9,292 bases of DNA from Anaerolineales bacterium (GCA_025938055.1 JAICQC010000175.1:1-9292); one strand, 5' to 3'; shown: positions 1-6,078, counted from the stretch's first letter. Notes: generated by a model from the sequence alone, not told the origin. Numbers and translations are program-made.

Positions 1-620
1 AGGACGATCAGCAATCTGTTTGCCCAAACCACGAGAGCGATGACACCCGGAGGCAATGTGGAAGGAGTGGTTCCGGCAGTCATGTCGCCGCCAGACTGTG
101 TAAACGTGACCATCAAGAGAGCAAACGACGCAGCCATAAGGACGACGCTGATCCACGTCAGGTGGGCGGTCCAGAGGAGAGACCTTCTCCCGGCGGACCA
201 TTCCGGGGTGCGCCCAAGGCTCACGCTGATCAACATCGCAGCAACGGGCAGGCTTCCAATCCCGATCAGAGCAGCCAGTCCATGAAGAGGGTGGTTGATA
301 TCGAACACGGACGCCATTGCCTCACCGATGCCCGCCGCGATCAGAAAGATCAGACCGATTTTCCCGGCCCGCGTTGTTACCTGTGACCAAAGCGTGAAAG
401 CCAGGATCCAGGAACTGAGCGCCCATGCAATGAACATCAAAGACAGCACCCAGCCATACTGCCCGTTGGCATATTCACTCACCATTCGCCATGATGGATC
501 AAATTCCGGGCTGAGGATCTGCAGGCTGGCAAGCAGCAGGGGGACAGCCGCTGTCGCGGCGATCGCAGCCTGTGCTGTTGGGAATGAAACTTCTGTGACC
601 GGTTTTGCTATTGCTTTCAT
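1..620 (-). CDS. DUF998-like integral membrane protein (3' end beyond window)
   Basis: Reading leftwards from ATG at 618-620, the frame stays open to the window edge (206 full codons), so the C-terminus is missing. The start is supported by AGGAG (628-632, minus strand) seven bases upstream. The product is strongly hydrophobic, with about six membrane segments near residues 14-34, 56-78, 87-105, 113-134, 150-171 and 191-206. A polar loop with SEYANGQYGW (residues 49-58) and a D...NH..H patch near 107-113 sit where DUF998 proteins have conserved S-E-Y and D/H residues. DUF998 members are multi-spanning membrane proteins of poorly defined function. It is the last visible gene of the ArsR-led operon and begins 21 bases after the hydrolase stop. 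Family assignment is from motif recall; membrane location is confident, function unknown. Confidence 0.75.
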   Translation of the reverse strand, partial: MKAIAKPVTEVSFPTAQAAIAATAAVPLLLASLQILSPEFDPSWRMVSEYANGQYGWVLSLMFIAWALSSWILAFTLWSQVTTRAGKIGLIFLIAAGIGEAMASVFDINHPLHGLAALIGIGSLPVAAMLISVSLGRTPEWSAGRRSLLWTAHLTWISVVLMAASFALLMVTFTQSGGDMTAGTTPSTLPPGVIALVVWANRLLIV

Positions 621-641
621 ACATTTTCTCCTGTAGGACTG

Positions 642-1433
642 TTACTTAAAGAACTCGATCAGCACGGGCGCGAGCGCCTCCGCAGCGACATCGTGCGTCT
701 GACCTTCCAGCACGCGGTGCTGCGCGTTAGGGATCGCGTTCGCAAGTGCCACAGCTGTGGTTTGCATGAACGACCACTCGCTCCCACTGCCGTTCATGAC
801 GAGCGCTGGCACCCGCAGTTTGGATGCCCGCTCTGTGGGAACCATGGCTTCTTCTCCCAGGGCAGCGGCATCGTAGGGAAGCGTCAGCCCGACACTTTCC
901 CACAGCGGCCACATGGGGTGCTGGTGCATCCCTTCCACATCCTCGGCGGAGGCTCCCACCAGCATCATGAAGAGCCCGACCGCATCACCTCCGCGTCCCT
1001 GCGCAACCAGTTCACTCAACTTTTTTCTGTATTCCTTCCATCTTTGCCGGGAAGCGTCGTCGTCGCTGTAGGGTGCCTCGTACATGGCGAGCTTTTTCAC
1101 CTTGTTTCCGAGAGTGAGTGCCGCCTCGAATGCCAGCGCCGCGCCGGAGGAAATCCCGTACAAATACGCCGACCCGCCTGCTGCGTCGATGAGAGCTTCA
1201 ATATCCTCAATTTCGCGCTGAAGGGCAAAGGGCTTCGTATCTGTGCTGTCGCCTCGGCCGCGGCGGTCATAGTGAATAACCGTGAAATGCTGCGCCAGCA
1301 GATCCGCCAGCGGTGCCATCCCCTGGTCGAAGGCGCGGTATTGCAGCGCCCCGTCCACGAAGATAACTGCTGGTCCCTGACCGGACTGGTCGTAGGCAAT
1401 GATCGTTCCATCCTTTGAAGTGACTGTTTTCAT
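642..1433 (-). CDS. Alpha/beta-fold hydrolase
   Basis: A 263-residue alpha/beta hydrolase, the usual size for a single-domain member. The nucleophile elbow is GISSG (residues 93-97, Ser95), after a strand containing AYLYG. The segment HYDRRGRGDS (54-63) is the typical region after strand 4, and the C-terminal GQTHDV supplies the likely catalytic His247. The acid residue is not obvious: the expected loop reads NGSGSEW, with Glu219 the only acidic candidate. The frame has an in-frame ATG two codons earlier (1439), but AAGGAG lies only one base from it and seven bases from the ATG at 1433, so 1433 is chosen. The start follows the reductase stop by 18 bases, within the ArsR operon. Substrate cannot be predicted; no signal peptide, so cytoplasmic. 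Confidence 0.9.
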   Translation of the reverse strand: MKTVTSKDGTIIAYDQSGQGPAVIFVDGALQYRAFDQGMAPLADLLAQHFTVIHYDRRGRGDSTDTKPFALQREIEDIEALIDAAGGSAYLYGISSGAALAFEAALTLGNKVKKLAMYEAPYSDDDASRQRWKEYRKKLSELVAQGRGGDAVGLFMMLVGASAEDVEGMHQHPMWPLWESVGLTLPYDAAALGEEAMVPTERASKLRVPALVMNGSGSEWSFMQTTAVALANAIPNAQHRVLEGQTHDVAAEALAPVLIEFFK

Positions 1434-1451
1434 TTGCATGCTCCTTCGTAG

Positions 1452-2063
1452 TTACTTTACGATTCGGTAGCCGAGGTGCGTGACGCCTGGGGCGGCAACT
1501 GCTCGGATGCGCTCGAGTGTGATCGGCTCGATATCCAGGTGATCGAATAATCTCACGCCTTTCCCGAGCAGCAGTGGCGCCACATCGAGATGGATCTCAT
1601 CCACCAGGCCCGCATTAACGGCTTGTTGCAGGATGTCGGCGGTGCATATGACCACATCCTTATCTCTCGCGGCTTCCTTTGCCTGCCGGATGGCGCTTTC
1701 CACGCCATCGGTGACGAAGGTGAACGGCGATCCATCGTAGACCCATTCCTGAGGGACGTTGTGGGTAACAATGAAACAAGGTGACCCTGGTGGATGCCCG
1801 CCCCAGGCATGGGCAATATCGAAAGTCTTGCGCCCCCAGACCCCGGCGCCGTACGTCTCGAACGATTGTTTGAGGATCTCCGCGCTCTCGGGTGAGACCT
1901 TGAGCACCATGTTGCCGTCAGAGATGGGGACCTCGGTATCGCCGCTGAAGTACCAGTTGAAGAGGGCGTCGCCGCCCTCTCCCAATCCATTTTCCGGGTT
2001 ATCGTTCGGACCGGTGACGAAGCCGTCCAGAGATACCGTCATGTTGAATACAACTTTTCCCAT
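1452..2063 (-). CDS. RibD C-terminal/dihydrofolate-reductase-like family protein
   Basis: A 203-residue protein of the RibD_C/DHFR-like reductase family. SLDGFVTGPND (residues 11-21) is the characteristic N-terminal nucleotide-binding strand and loop. GRKTFD (77-82) matches the dinucleotide-contacting turn, and LVDEIHLDVAPLLLGKG (153-169) is the hallmark C-terminal core, ending with GYRIV. Family members bind NADPH; few have known substrates and most are not true folate reductases or riboflavin enzymes, so the reaction stays open. The ATG at 2063 is preceded by AAAGGAG with six bases spacing. The gene lies 37 bases after the SRPBCC stop and 18 bases before the hydrolase start, consistent with co-transcription. 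Cytoplasmic; no signal peptide. Confidence 0.9.
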   Translation of the reverse strand: MGKVVFNMTVSLDGFVTGPNDNPENGLGEGGDALFNWYFSGDTEVPISDGNMVLKVSPESAEILKQSFETYGAGVWGRKTFDIAHAWGGHPPGSPCFIVTHNVPQEWVYDGSPFTFVTDGVESAIRQAKEAARDKDVVICTADILQQAVNAGLVDEIHLDVAPLLLGKGVRLFDHLDIEPITLERIRAVAAPGVTHLGYRIVK

Positions 2064-2100
2064 AGATTTCTCCTTTACTTGACTCGCGTCATGCTCCTAC

Positions 2101-2595
2101 TCACTTCATCTCCGCCAGAATTTCATCCAAGCGTTCGAAACCATCCACAACGCCGCTTTCCATGCCGGCGGCAACCATGCCGTCCCGGTCCTCAACTGAC
2201 TGATAGACAGAGTGGGTGGTCACGCGGGTGCGGTCTCCGGGCAGGGCTTCGAATTTGGTGGTCTCGAGGATCACATGCCCCGACTCCGGCAGTCCCTCGA
2301 ACTCGAACGTGCCGATGATGCGCTCTGGAGCTGTCACATCGTGATACACACCGTGGAAGCCGAACTCATTGCCAGCCTTGTCCTTCTGGATGAAGCGCCA
2401 GCGCCCGCCGCTGAGGGGTTCAAACATCTCGAGAGACATAGTCAGGTCGCGTGGACCCAGCCAGCGTGCGTAGATCTCGGGGTCGGTATGCGCCCTGAAG
2501 ACCAGTTCACGCGGCGCGTCGAACTCACGGGTAATGAAGAGCTCCTGCTTGCCGGGTTCGACCGTGACAACGGTTTTGTTCTTTTTTTCAGCCAT
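2101..2595 (-). CDS. SRPBCC (AHSA1-type) domain protein
   Basis: A 164-residue START-like/AHSA1 protein. Recognisable pieces are [20 protein letters not shown] (residues 21-40, first strand and helix), RWLGP (44-48, in place of the usual WWGP), GGRWRF (63-68), [15 protein letters not shown] (80-94), and a C-terminal amphipathic helix ending the cavity. Family members hold a hydrophobic ligand pocket; those paired with ArsR regulators are common but mostly uncharacterised. The frame extends upstream to 2688, but AAGGAG sits seven bases before the ATG at 2595 and the sequence before it is the out-of-frame ArsR 3' end, so 2595 is chosen. The start overlaps the ArsR stop by eight bases, indicating translational coupling. 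A ligand-binding role linked to the regulator is inference. Confidence 0.92.
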   Translation of the reverse strand: MAEKKNKTVVTVEPGKQELFITREFDAPRELVFRAHTDPEIYARWLGPRDLTMSLEMFEPLSGGRWRFIQKDKAGNEFGFHGVYHDVTAPERIIGTFEFEGLPESGHVILETTKFEALPGDRTRVTTHSVYQSVEDRDGMVAAGMESGVVDGFERLDEILAEMK

Positions 2596-2932
2596 CTCGT
2601 TTCTCCTTTTTCTGTAATTCCTGTAAGACTTCGTCGAGGCGCTCGTAGCTTTCGCTCCAGTATCGCTCGAACGGTGTGACCCAGTCATAAATAGGCTTGA
2701 GTTTCGCCATATCCACCTTGTACAGTCGCTGGCGACCCTCGCGGCGCTCGCGCACCAGTCCGACCTTCTTCAGCACCCCCAGGTGCTTCGAGACCATGGG
2801 CTGCGGCCAGCCGAGGAGCTCAACGATTTCATTGACCGACAATTCCCTGTTCCCGATGGTTTCGATGAGTTTGCGCCGCTTGGGTTCTGCCACGGCGTTG
2901 AATGGATCGTGCGTGGTTGGAATACGTGCCAT
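2588..2932 (-). CDS. ArsR-family winged-helix transcriptional regulator
   Basis: A 114-residue winged-helix regulator. [16 protein letters not shown] (residues 9-24) is the usual ArsR N-terminal helix. The recognition region [18 protein letters not shown] (43-60) and the wing [13 protein letters not shown] (61-73) follow. The metal-binding ELCVCD-type motif is replaced by ELSVNE (30-35), so arsenic or metal sensing through that site is unlikely. It belongs to the ArsR group that precedes AHSA1 genes. An in-frame ATG exists at 2938, but a consensus -10 box lies directly against it and predicts the transcript to start at 2932, so the shorter form is preferred. It probably represses its own operon through the palindrome in its promoter. 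The inducer is unknown. Confidence 0.93.
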   Translation of the reverse strand: MARIPTTHDPFNAVAEPKRRKLIETIGNRELSVNEIVELLGWPQPMVSKHLGVLKKVGLVRERREGRQRLYKVDMAKLKPIYDWVTPFERYWSESYERLDEVLQELQKKEKRDG

Positions 2933-2938
2933 ACCCAT

Positions 2939-2966
2939 ATTATATTCCTATATGGGAATATGTCAA
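2939..2966 (-). promoter_or_regulatory. Consensus sigma-70 promoter of the ArsR operon
   Basis: On the minus strand a perfect TTGACA (2961-2966) is followed by a 16-base spacer and a perfect TATAAT (2939-2944). The predicted +1 falls on 2932, the A of the ATG giving Met-Ala-Arg-Ile, so the mRNA would be leaderless. The hexamers and spacing are seen directly; the start point is inferred. Confidence 0.85.
2944..2959. promoter_or_regulatory. Candidate ArsR operator (palindrome in promoter spacer)
   Basis: ATTCCTATATGGGAAT is a 16-bp palindrome with one mismatched pair (7 of 8 pairs match). It occupies the spacer between the -35 and -10 boxes, touching the first base of the -10. A repressor bound here would block RNA polymerase, the normal mode of ArsR autoregulation. 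A second, overlapping repeat CCCATAT (2934-2940)/ATATGGG (2950-2956) is also present. Binding is inferred. Confidence 0.65.
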
Positions 2967-3003
2967 TCAGCTGGGATAGGATTTTGGTACTACTTCGCGA
3001 GAG

Positions 3004-3048
3004 GAAAGAAAAACGGTGACCTTGTTTGAAGGTCACCGTTTTTCTTTC
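3004..3048. terminator. Strong bidirectional rho-independent terminator
   Basis: A perfect 20-bp inverted repeat (arms 3004-3023 and 3029-3048) encloses the loop GTTTG. The stem has a GGTGACC core and A/T-rich outer arms that give a U-rich tract in either direction. It lies after the VOC gene and before the ArsR operon promoter, so it should end the AraC-VOC transcript and insulate the next operon. Confidence 0.85.
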
Positions 3049-3053
3049 TGTAG

Positions 3054-3133
3054 GTCACGCTTGTCGTAGATCCCGTGCTAGCGGCGCAGCGTGACACGTA
3101 TAAGCTTTGGCGGGATGCTTCGCGAAACCCGCC
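3054..3133. repeat. Intergenic inverted repeats downstream of the VOC gene
   Basis: Two separate structures are visible. The first is GTCACGCT (3054-3061) paired with AGCGTGAC (3088-3095) across a 26-base loop. The second is GGCGGG (3109-3114) paired with CCCGCC (3128-3133), enclosing the palindrome TTCGCGAA (3119-3126). Neither has a U-tract. The second abuts the TAG stop of the VOC gene. They resemble short dispersed palindromic repeats found between bacterial genes; a second copy is not present in this window. Confidence 0.45.
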
Positions 3134-3538
3134 CTACAGGGAATTGATCTGGTAAATCTGGATCAGGTTGCCGCAGGTATCGTCGAATACAGCTATGGTG
3201 GAGGTACCTACATCTGTTGGTTCCGAGGCGAACTCCACCCCCAGAGTTTTCATCCGCTCATATTCATGCTGAACATCATCCACCTGGAATGCTGTAAAGG
3301 GTATGCCATCCTTCACAAGGGCTTCTTTGAGTGCCTTCATGGCAGGATATTCCGCGTTCGGTTCGAGAAGAAGCTCGGTACCGTTTGGTTCTTCAGGGGA
3401 TACCACCGTGATCCAACGCGCACCACCGCCGAGGGGCATGTCCTGCTTTTTAGCAAACCCCATGATCTCCGTGTAGAACTTGAGTGCCTTGTCGTAGTCG
3501 TCGATAGATACGCTGGTTAATTTGATTTTCATAGTCAT
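3134..3538 (-). CDS. VOC-superfamily (glyoxalase/bleomycin-resistance fold) protein
   Basis: A 134-residue VOC protein with two paired beta-alpha-beta-beta-beta modules. The first module begins KLTSVSIDDYDKALKFYTE (residues 6-24) and includes TELLLEP (54-60). The second begins FTAFQVDDVQHEYERMKTLG (81-100) and ends FDDTCGNLIQIYQI (118-131). The positions that carry His/Gln and Glu metal ligands in glyoxalase I read Thr/Ser at the start and Gln in the final LIQIYQ, so a ligand-binding or metal-free role fits better than glyoxalase chemistry. The ATG follows the AraC-gene TAA with no gap, and AGGAAAGGA supplies the ribosome site; a second ATG at 3532 is also possible. Operon partner of the AraC-type regulator and followed by a strong terminator. 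Ligand unknown. Confidence 0.88.
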   Translation of the reverse strand: MTMKIKLTSVSIDDYDKALKFYTEIMGFAKKQDMPLGGGARWITVVSPEEPNGTELLLEPNAEYPAMKALKEALVKDGIPFTAFQVDDVQHEYERMKTLGVEFASEPTDVGTSTIAVFDDTCGNLIQIYQINSL

Positions 3539-3919
3539 TTATCCTTTCCTCAGAAGTTGGGTGGCTGCCATACAGCCAAGCTGACGAAACTCGCTGGGGC
3601 TGAGACCATACTGCTGTTTGAACGCCTTGCTGAATGCCGCGTGGGAGTCATAACCGGCAGCCAGTGCCACCTCCGTAATATCCACTGCCCCCATTCGCAG
3701 CTTACGCCCGGCGCGCTCCAGCCGCAGACGGCGTACGTAGCTGATGGCGCTTTCGCCCACCTGCGCAGTAAAGATGCGGTGGAAGTGGGGGACCGAAAAA
3801 CCCGCTACATCCGCCAGCGTTTCACGATTTAGCGGCTCCTGGATATGTGTACGTATATAGCGCATCACATCCTCGATGCAGTCAGAATGGTCCTGAAGGA
3901 TTTGTGTCTCGCTCAGCAT
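3539..3919 (-). CDS. Short AraC-family regulator (DNA-binding domain only)
   Basis: A 126-residue protein consisting almost entirely of an AraC/XylS DNA-binding domain. The first helix-turn-helix is ETLADVAGFSVPHFHRIFTA (residues 33-52). The linker helix includes YVRRLRLERAGRKL (61-74), and the second helix-turn-helix is ITEVALAAGYDSHAAFSKAF (81-100) followed by the signature LSPSEFRQ (106-113). Close relatives usually carry a GyrI-like effector domain after this point; here only about 13 residues follow before the stop. The next gene, a VOC protein, starts immediately after it. No Shine-Dalgarno site is visible; an extended -10 box places the predicted transcript start on the A of the ATG, so it is probably leaderless. 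The regulated target is likely its own operon (inference). Confidence 0.9.
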   Translation of the reverse strand: MLSETQILQDHSDCIEDVMRYIRTHIQEPLNRETLADVAGFSVPHFHRIFTAQVGESAISYVRRLRLERAGRKLRMGAVDITEVALAAGYDSHAAFSKAFKQQYGLSPSEFRQLGCMAATQLLRKG

Positions 3920-3925
3920 ATCTGC

Positions 3926-3934
3926 ACTATAGCA
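3926..3934 (-). promoter_or_regulatory. Extended -10 promoter of the AraC-VOC unit
   Basis: TGCTATAGT on the minus strand matches the extended -10 form TGnTATAAT with one mismatch. Six bases separate it from the ATG, so the predicted +1 is 3919, the A of the start codon. No good -35 box is visible, as is usual for extended -10 promoters. Just upstream is the imperfect palindrome GAACAAGTGTTC (3940-3951, 5-bp arms), a possible activator or repressor site. Confidence 0.55.
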
Positions 3935-3975
3935 TAGCAGAACACTTGTTCGCTACTCCAAATGTATCATTCTGT

Positions 3976-4000
3976 GAAAAAAGACGGCTCAAAGCCGTCT
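3976..4000 (-). terminator. Rho-independent terminator of the phosphotransferase gene
   Basis: On the minus strand an 8-bp perfect stem AGACGGCT/AGCCGTCT (4000-3993 and 3989-3982) with a three-base loop runs straight into six T residues (3982-3977). It lies 62 bases after the phosphotransferase stop and before the AraC promoter, so it separates those two units. Confidence 0.85.
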
Positions 4001-4062
4001 CTTTCAGGCTATATATAAATATACGTCCCGGGTCTTTGGACGTTGCGCCGTGGTACGCCGAC

Positions 4063-5028
4063 TTATTCCGGCAAAAAGTGTAATGACTGCGATACCTCGC
4101 GTAGCGTTTCATACGCTCTTTTCACCGTTCCCTCATCCTGGTGTCGAACAGCCCAGACCAATGCCGTGCCAGCGTGCATGCCATCGTACACAGTTTTTCT
4201 AAATCGTGCGCCGGGCGAGTTTTCTGTTTTACCGTATGCCTGCCAGAAGCGGGAATGACCATCTTCCTGCTCGGCGTGTGCCAGGATGAACATGGTCCAG
4301 TCTGCCATGGGGTCGCCCCACCAGGACCGGTCGGCGTCAAGAATGCCAACAATGGACGGCTCATTTGCTCCTCGTTGAATCAGGATGTTGAATAACCACA
4401 AATCGCCATGCAGCAGGCGCGGGATTTGAATCTCGTCCAGCTGTTGATGATGAGCGCGGATCAATTCTAGAATCCTCACCAAATTGTTTGTATCCAACTT
4501 TATCTCTCGGGCAGCCTGAAGCGTGCGCTCCATTCGATCGATGACGGTCTCGCTCCACCGAGTGAATTGAAAGCCGGGACGCGGCAGCCCAAATGCTTCA
4601 CCATGAACATTATGGATGAGTTTCATTATGTTCCCGAATTGATCCCACAGAATGTTATTTTGTTCGGGTGTCAGTTCATCCCACACATTGTCCCAACGCT
4701 CCCCTTCGATGAAAGACTGGAACATGTAGTCGCGGTCGATGAGCTGGTGGGTGAAATCGACCAGCAGCGTTTTGGGCATTAACGCAGCGATGGGAGCGAA
4801 GTATGGCTGCAGGACGTGTTCAGAGCGCATCAGCAATGCATCTTCCCAGGCGGTATCAGCAGCCTGAGGTGGAGACAGGCGCAGGACGACCCTGGCTCCA
4901 TCTGTGAAGGAAATAAGATAGGCAGTATTAAACGTTCCACCGCCAAGCTCATCGATGGCTTCGATAGTAGCGGCGCTTCCAAAGCCGCGCTTGCACATCG
5001 CTGTAATTTCTTCCGTGGTCAATGTCAT
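4063..5028 (-). CDS. Aminoglycoside-phosphotransferase (APH)-family kinase
   Basis: A 321-residue APH/choline-kinase-fold protein. The N-lobe has a glycine-rich nucleotide loop GGGTFNTAY (residues 29-37) and VVLRL (47-51), where Arg stands at the ATP-contacting position often held by Lys. The catalytic loop LLHGDLWLFN (205-214) gives the Brenner motif HGD....N, with Asp209 the likely base. The metal-binding motif is ILDADRSWWGDP (229-240). The family phosphorylates aminoglycosides, macrolides, sugars, choline or amino acids, and substrate cannot be read from sequence, so an antibiotic-resistance claim would be unsupported. Monocistronic, ended by its own terminator. No close Shine-Dalgarno site: AGGA is 14 bases away, while A/T boxes (TAAAAT 5035-5040, TATAAA 5037-5042) place a start at or next to the ATG. 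Confidence 0.92.
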   Translation of the reverse strand: MTLTTEEITAMCKRGFGSAATIEAIDELGGGTFNTAYLISFTDGARVVLRLSPPQAADTAWEDALLMRSEHVLQPYFAPIAALMPKTLLVDFTHQLIDRDYMFQSFIEGERWDNVWDELTPEQNNILWDQFGNIMKLIHNVHGEAFGLPRPGFQFTRWSETVIDRMERTLQAAREIKLDTNNLVRILELIRAHHQQLDEIQIPRLLHGDLWLFNILIQRGANEPSIVGILDADRSWWGDPMADWTMFILAHAEQEDGHSRFWQAYGKTENSPGARFRKTVYDGMHAGTALVWAVRHQDEGTVKRAYETLREVSQSLHFLPE

Positions 5029-5034
5029 ATTTAT

Positions 5035-5042
5035 ATTTTATA
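5035..5042 (-). promoter_or_regulatory. Possible -10 region of the phosphotransferase gene
   Basis: TATAAAAT on the minus strand contains overlapping candidates TATAAA and TAAAAT. They predict a transcript start on the ATG at 5028 or two bases before it. No convincing -35 hexamer was found, and A/T-rich runs make chance matches likely, so this is tentative. Confidence 0.35.
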
Positions 5043-5154
5043 TCCTGTTCTTGTAGGAAATACGCCGCAGGGGCTGAGCCGTTCCAATGCTTCCAACAAA
5101 AGACTGTGCAACTATGATTTGTTTCTTCGTGCCAAATGAGAGATGAAAACTCGT

Positions 5155-5160
5155 TATACT
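5155..5160 (+). promoter_or_regulatory. Possible -10 box of the acetyltransferase gene
   Basis: TATACT on the plus strand lies 42 bases before the ATG at 5203 and would give a leader of about 36 bases containing the GGAGG ribosome site (5192-5196). No recognisable -35 box is at the right distance. Confidence 0.4.
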
Positions 5161-5202
5161 GTTGTATTCGAACAGCGTAAAGCCAAGGATTGGAGGCTAT
5201 AG

Positions 5203-5786
5203 ATGAATGACGAGAACAAGCCATTGCACGACAGGCGCAGCATGCGTGAGCGGATGCTGACTGGCGACCTTTATATTGCGGATGACCCTCAGATCGCCGC
5301 AGAACTACAGCGGGCGGCGATTTTGATGCATCGCTTCAACACAAGCGTCCCGCACAGTTGGATTCACGACGGGCTGTCCTCCGCGAGTTGCTCGGGACGC
5401 TGGGCGGGGGAACTGAGATACGTCATCCTATCTGGTGCGACTATGACTATCATATCCATATCGGGGCACGGACGTTCGTCAATTATGGCGCTGTGTTGCT
5501 CGACGTGGCACCGATCACCATCGGCGAGGATGTGCAGATCGGTCCGAATGTGCAGTTTCTCACACCCACGCATCCGCTCGAGGCAGAACCACGCCGCGCA
5601 AAATGGGAGGCTGCCAAGCCGATCACAATTGGAAACAACGTCTGGCTGGGTGGCGGCGTCATCCTCTGTCCAGGTGTGACCATCGGGGAGAATACGGTCG
5701 TAGGTGCCGGGGCAGTGGTAACCAAAGATCTTCCTGCCAACATACTTGCTGTGGGGAACCCGGCGCGCGTGATCCGTCAATTGTAA
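5203..5786 (+). pseudogene. Sugar O-acetyltransferase (maltose/galactoside/NodL type), frameshifted
   Basis: The family acetylates sugars with acetyl-CoA using a left-handed beta-helix. The first frame gives the N-terminal helical domain, with RRSMRERMLTGDLYIADD (residues 11-28) and ILMHRFNTS, then degenerates. The rest is in another frame from about 5346: RRAVLRELLGTLGGGTEIR, CDYDYHIHIG, NYGAVLLDVAPITIG, the catalytic-His segment THPLEAEPRR, hexapeptide repeats such as VTIGENTVVGAGAVV, and a complete C-terminus ending GNPARVIRQL. Reading base 5346 twice restores a normal 194-residue protein, so one base appears to be missing. GGAGG six bases before the ATG supports the start. This is either a recent inactivating deletion or a sequencing error. 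The C-terminal part alone could start at TTG 5358 but would lack the N-terminal domain. Confidence 0.88.
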
Positions 5787-5899
5787 TTCGAGCCTGTCAT
5801 ACAAATCCCAGGCATAGCCCGCAATATTCACAAGCAGGCAGCAGCAAGAAATACCCAGACGATGACCCGGTTCCGCGTGGAAGCGTGCATATACTCCAT
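5787..5899 (-). pseudogene. Truncated, frameshifted remnant of a small membrane-protein gene
   Basis: From ATG at 5897-5899 the minus strand reads a basic start then the hydrophobic run NRVIVWVFLAAACL and TGA at 5828-5830. Shifting back one base at 5831 continues naturally as VNIAGYAWDLYDRLE, whose last codon ends at 5787, next to the acetyltransferase stop. The joined sequence looks like the first membrane segment and the loop after it in a small multi-spanning membrane protein. The continuation would be expected where the acetyltransferase gene now lies. It begins four bases after the stop of the dioxygenase remnant, so the two were probably once neighbours in one operon. Family not identified with confidence. 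Confidence 0.4.
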
Positions 5900-5903
5900 T
5901 GCT

Positions 5904-5993
5904 TTATAGATTGAAACCCACCTTCTCTTTCAATGCATTTGGCAGCGCGGGATATTTACGCCTATTGATGAGAACCGTTGCCAGCTCGATAAT
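5904..5993 (-). pseudogene. Displaced 3'-end fragment of a second tryptophan 2,3-dioxygenase gene
   Basis: The minus strand encodes ELATVLINRRKYPALPNALK and then EKVGFNL, ending in TAA at 5904-5906. This aligns without gaps to the last 29 residues of the intact dioxygenase at 7262-8305: 22 of 29 residues are identical, and by hand count 69 of 90 bases match, including 15- and 11-base identical blocks. Upstream the frame meets TAG and TGA within a few codons and no further similarity is seen, so only the end of the gene survives. It is separated from the intact copy by the AT-rich methyltransferase gene. Confidence 0.8.
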
Positions 5994-6078
5994 CCTACAG
6001 GAGTCCTAATACCTTCAGAAATACTACCCTTATAAGATTTACTCAACATTTCTAATTTCTGGATTAATACGTATTGCT
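5994..6078. other. Intergenic stretch beyond the methyltransferase 3' end
   Basis: This A/T-rich stretch between the methyltransferase stop and the dioxygenase remnant holds no open frame and no clear terminator. The only structure noted is the 10-bp palindrome AATACGTATT at 6066-6075. It is a likely location for the left junction of the inserted segment, because similarity to the dioxygenase stops at about 5993. Confidence 0.5.

Noticed and set aside
295..636. Plus-strand open frame of 113 codons near the left edge
   Set aside because: It is a shadow of the DUF998 gene on the minus strand, which has membrane segments and an AGGAG site.
693..1418. Long plus-strand open frame of 241 codons
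   Set aside because: It is antisense to the alpha/beta hydrolase, whose motifs, ribosome site and operon position are clear. The plus-strand translation is rich in His, Arg and Cys and matches no family I recognise.
2596..2688. N-terminal extension of the SRPBCC protein
   Set aside because: These codons are the out-of-frame 3' end of the ArsR gene; the ATG at 2595 has a good ribosome site.
4949..5224. Minus-strand open frame upstream of the phosphotransferase
   Set aside because: It overlaps the phosphotransferase start in another frame and covers the divergent promoter region; no family features or ribosome site support it.
5338..5360. Programmed -1 frameshifting in the acetyltransferase gene
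   Set aside because: No X-XXY-YYZ slippery site, stimulatory hairpin or internal Shine-Dalgarno was found, and family members are not known for recoding. A deletion or sequence error is simpler.
3134..5786. Integron cassette array
   Set aside because: VOC, APH and acetyltransferase genes are typical cassette cargo, but no attC-like R''-L''-L'-R' sites or integrase were seen, and genes have their own promoters and terminators and lie on both strands.
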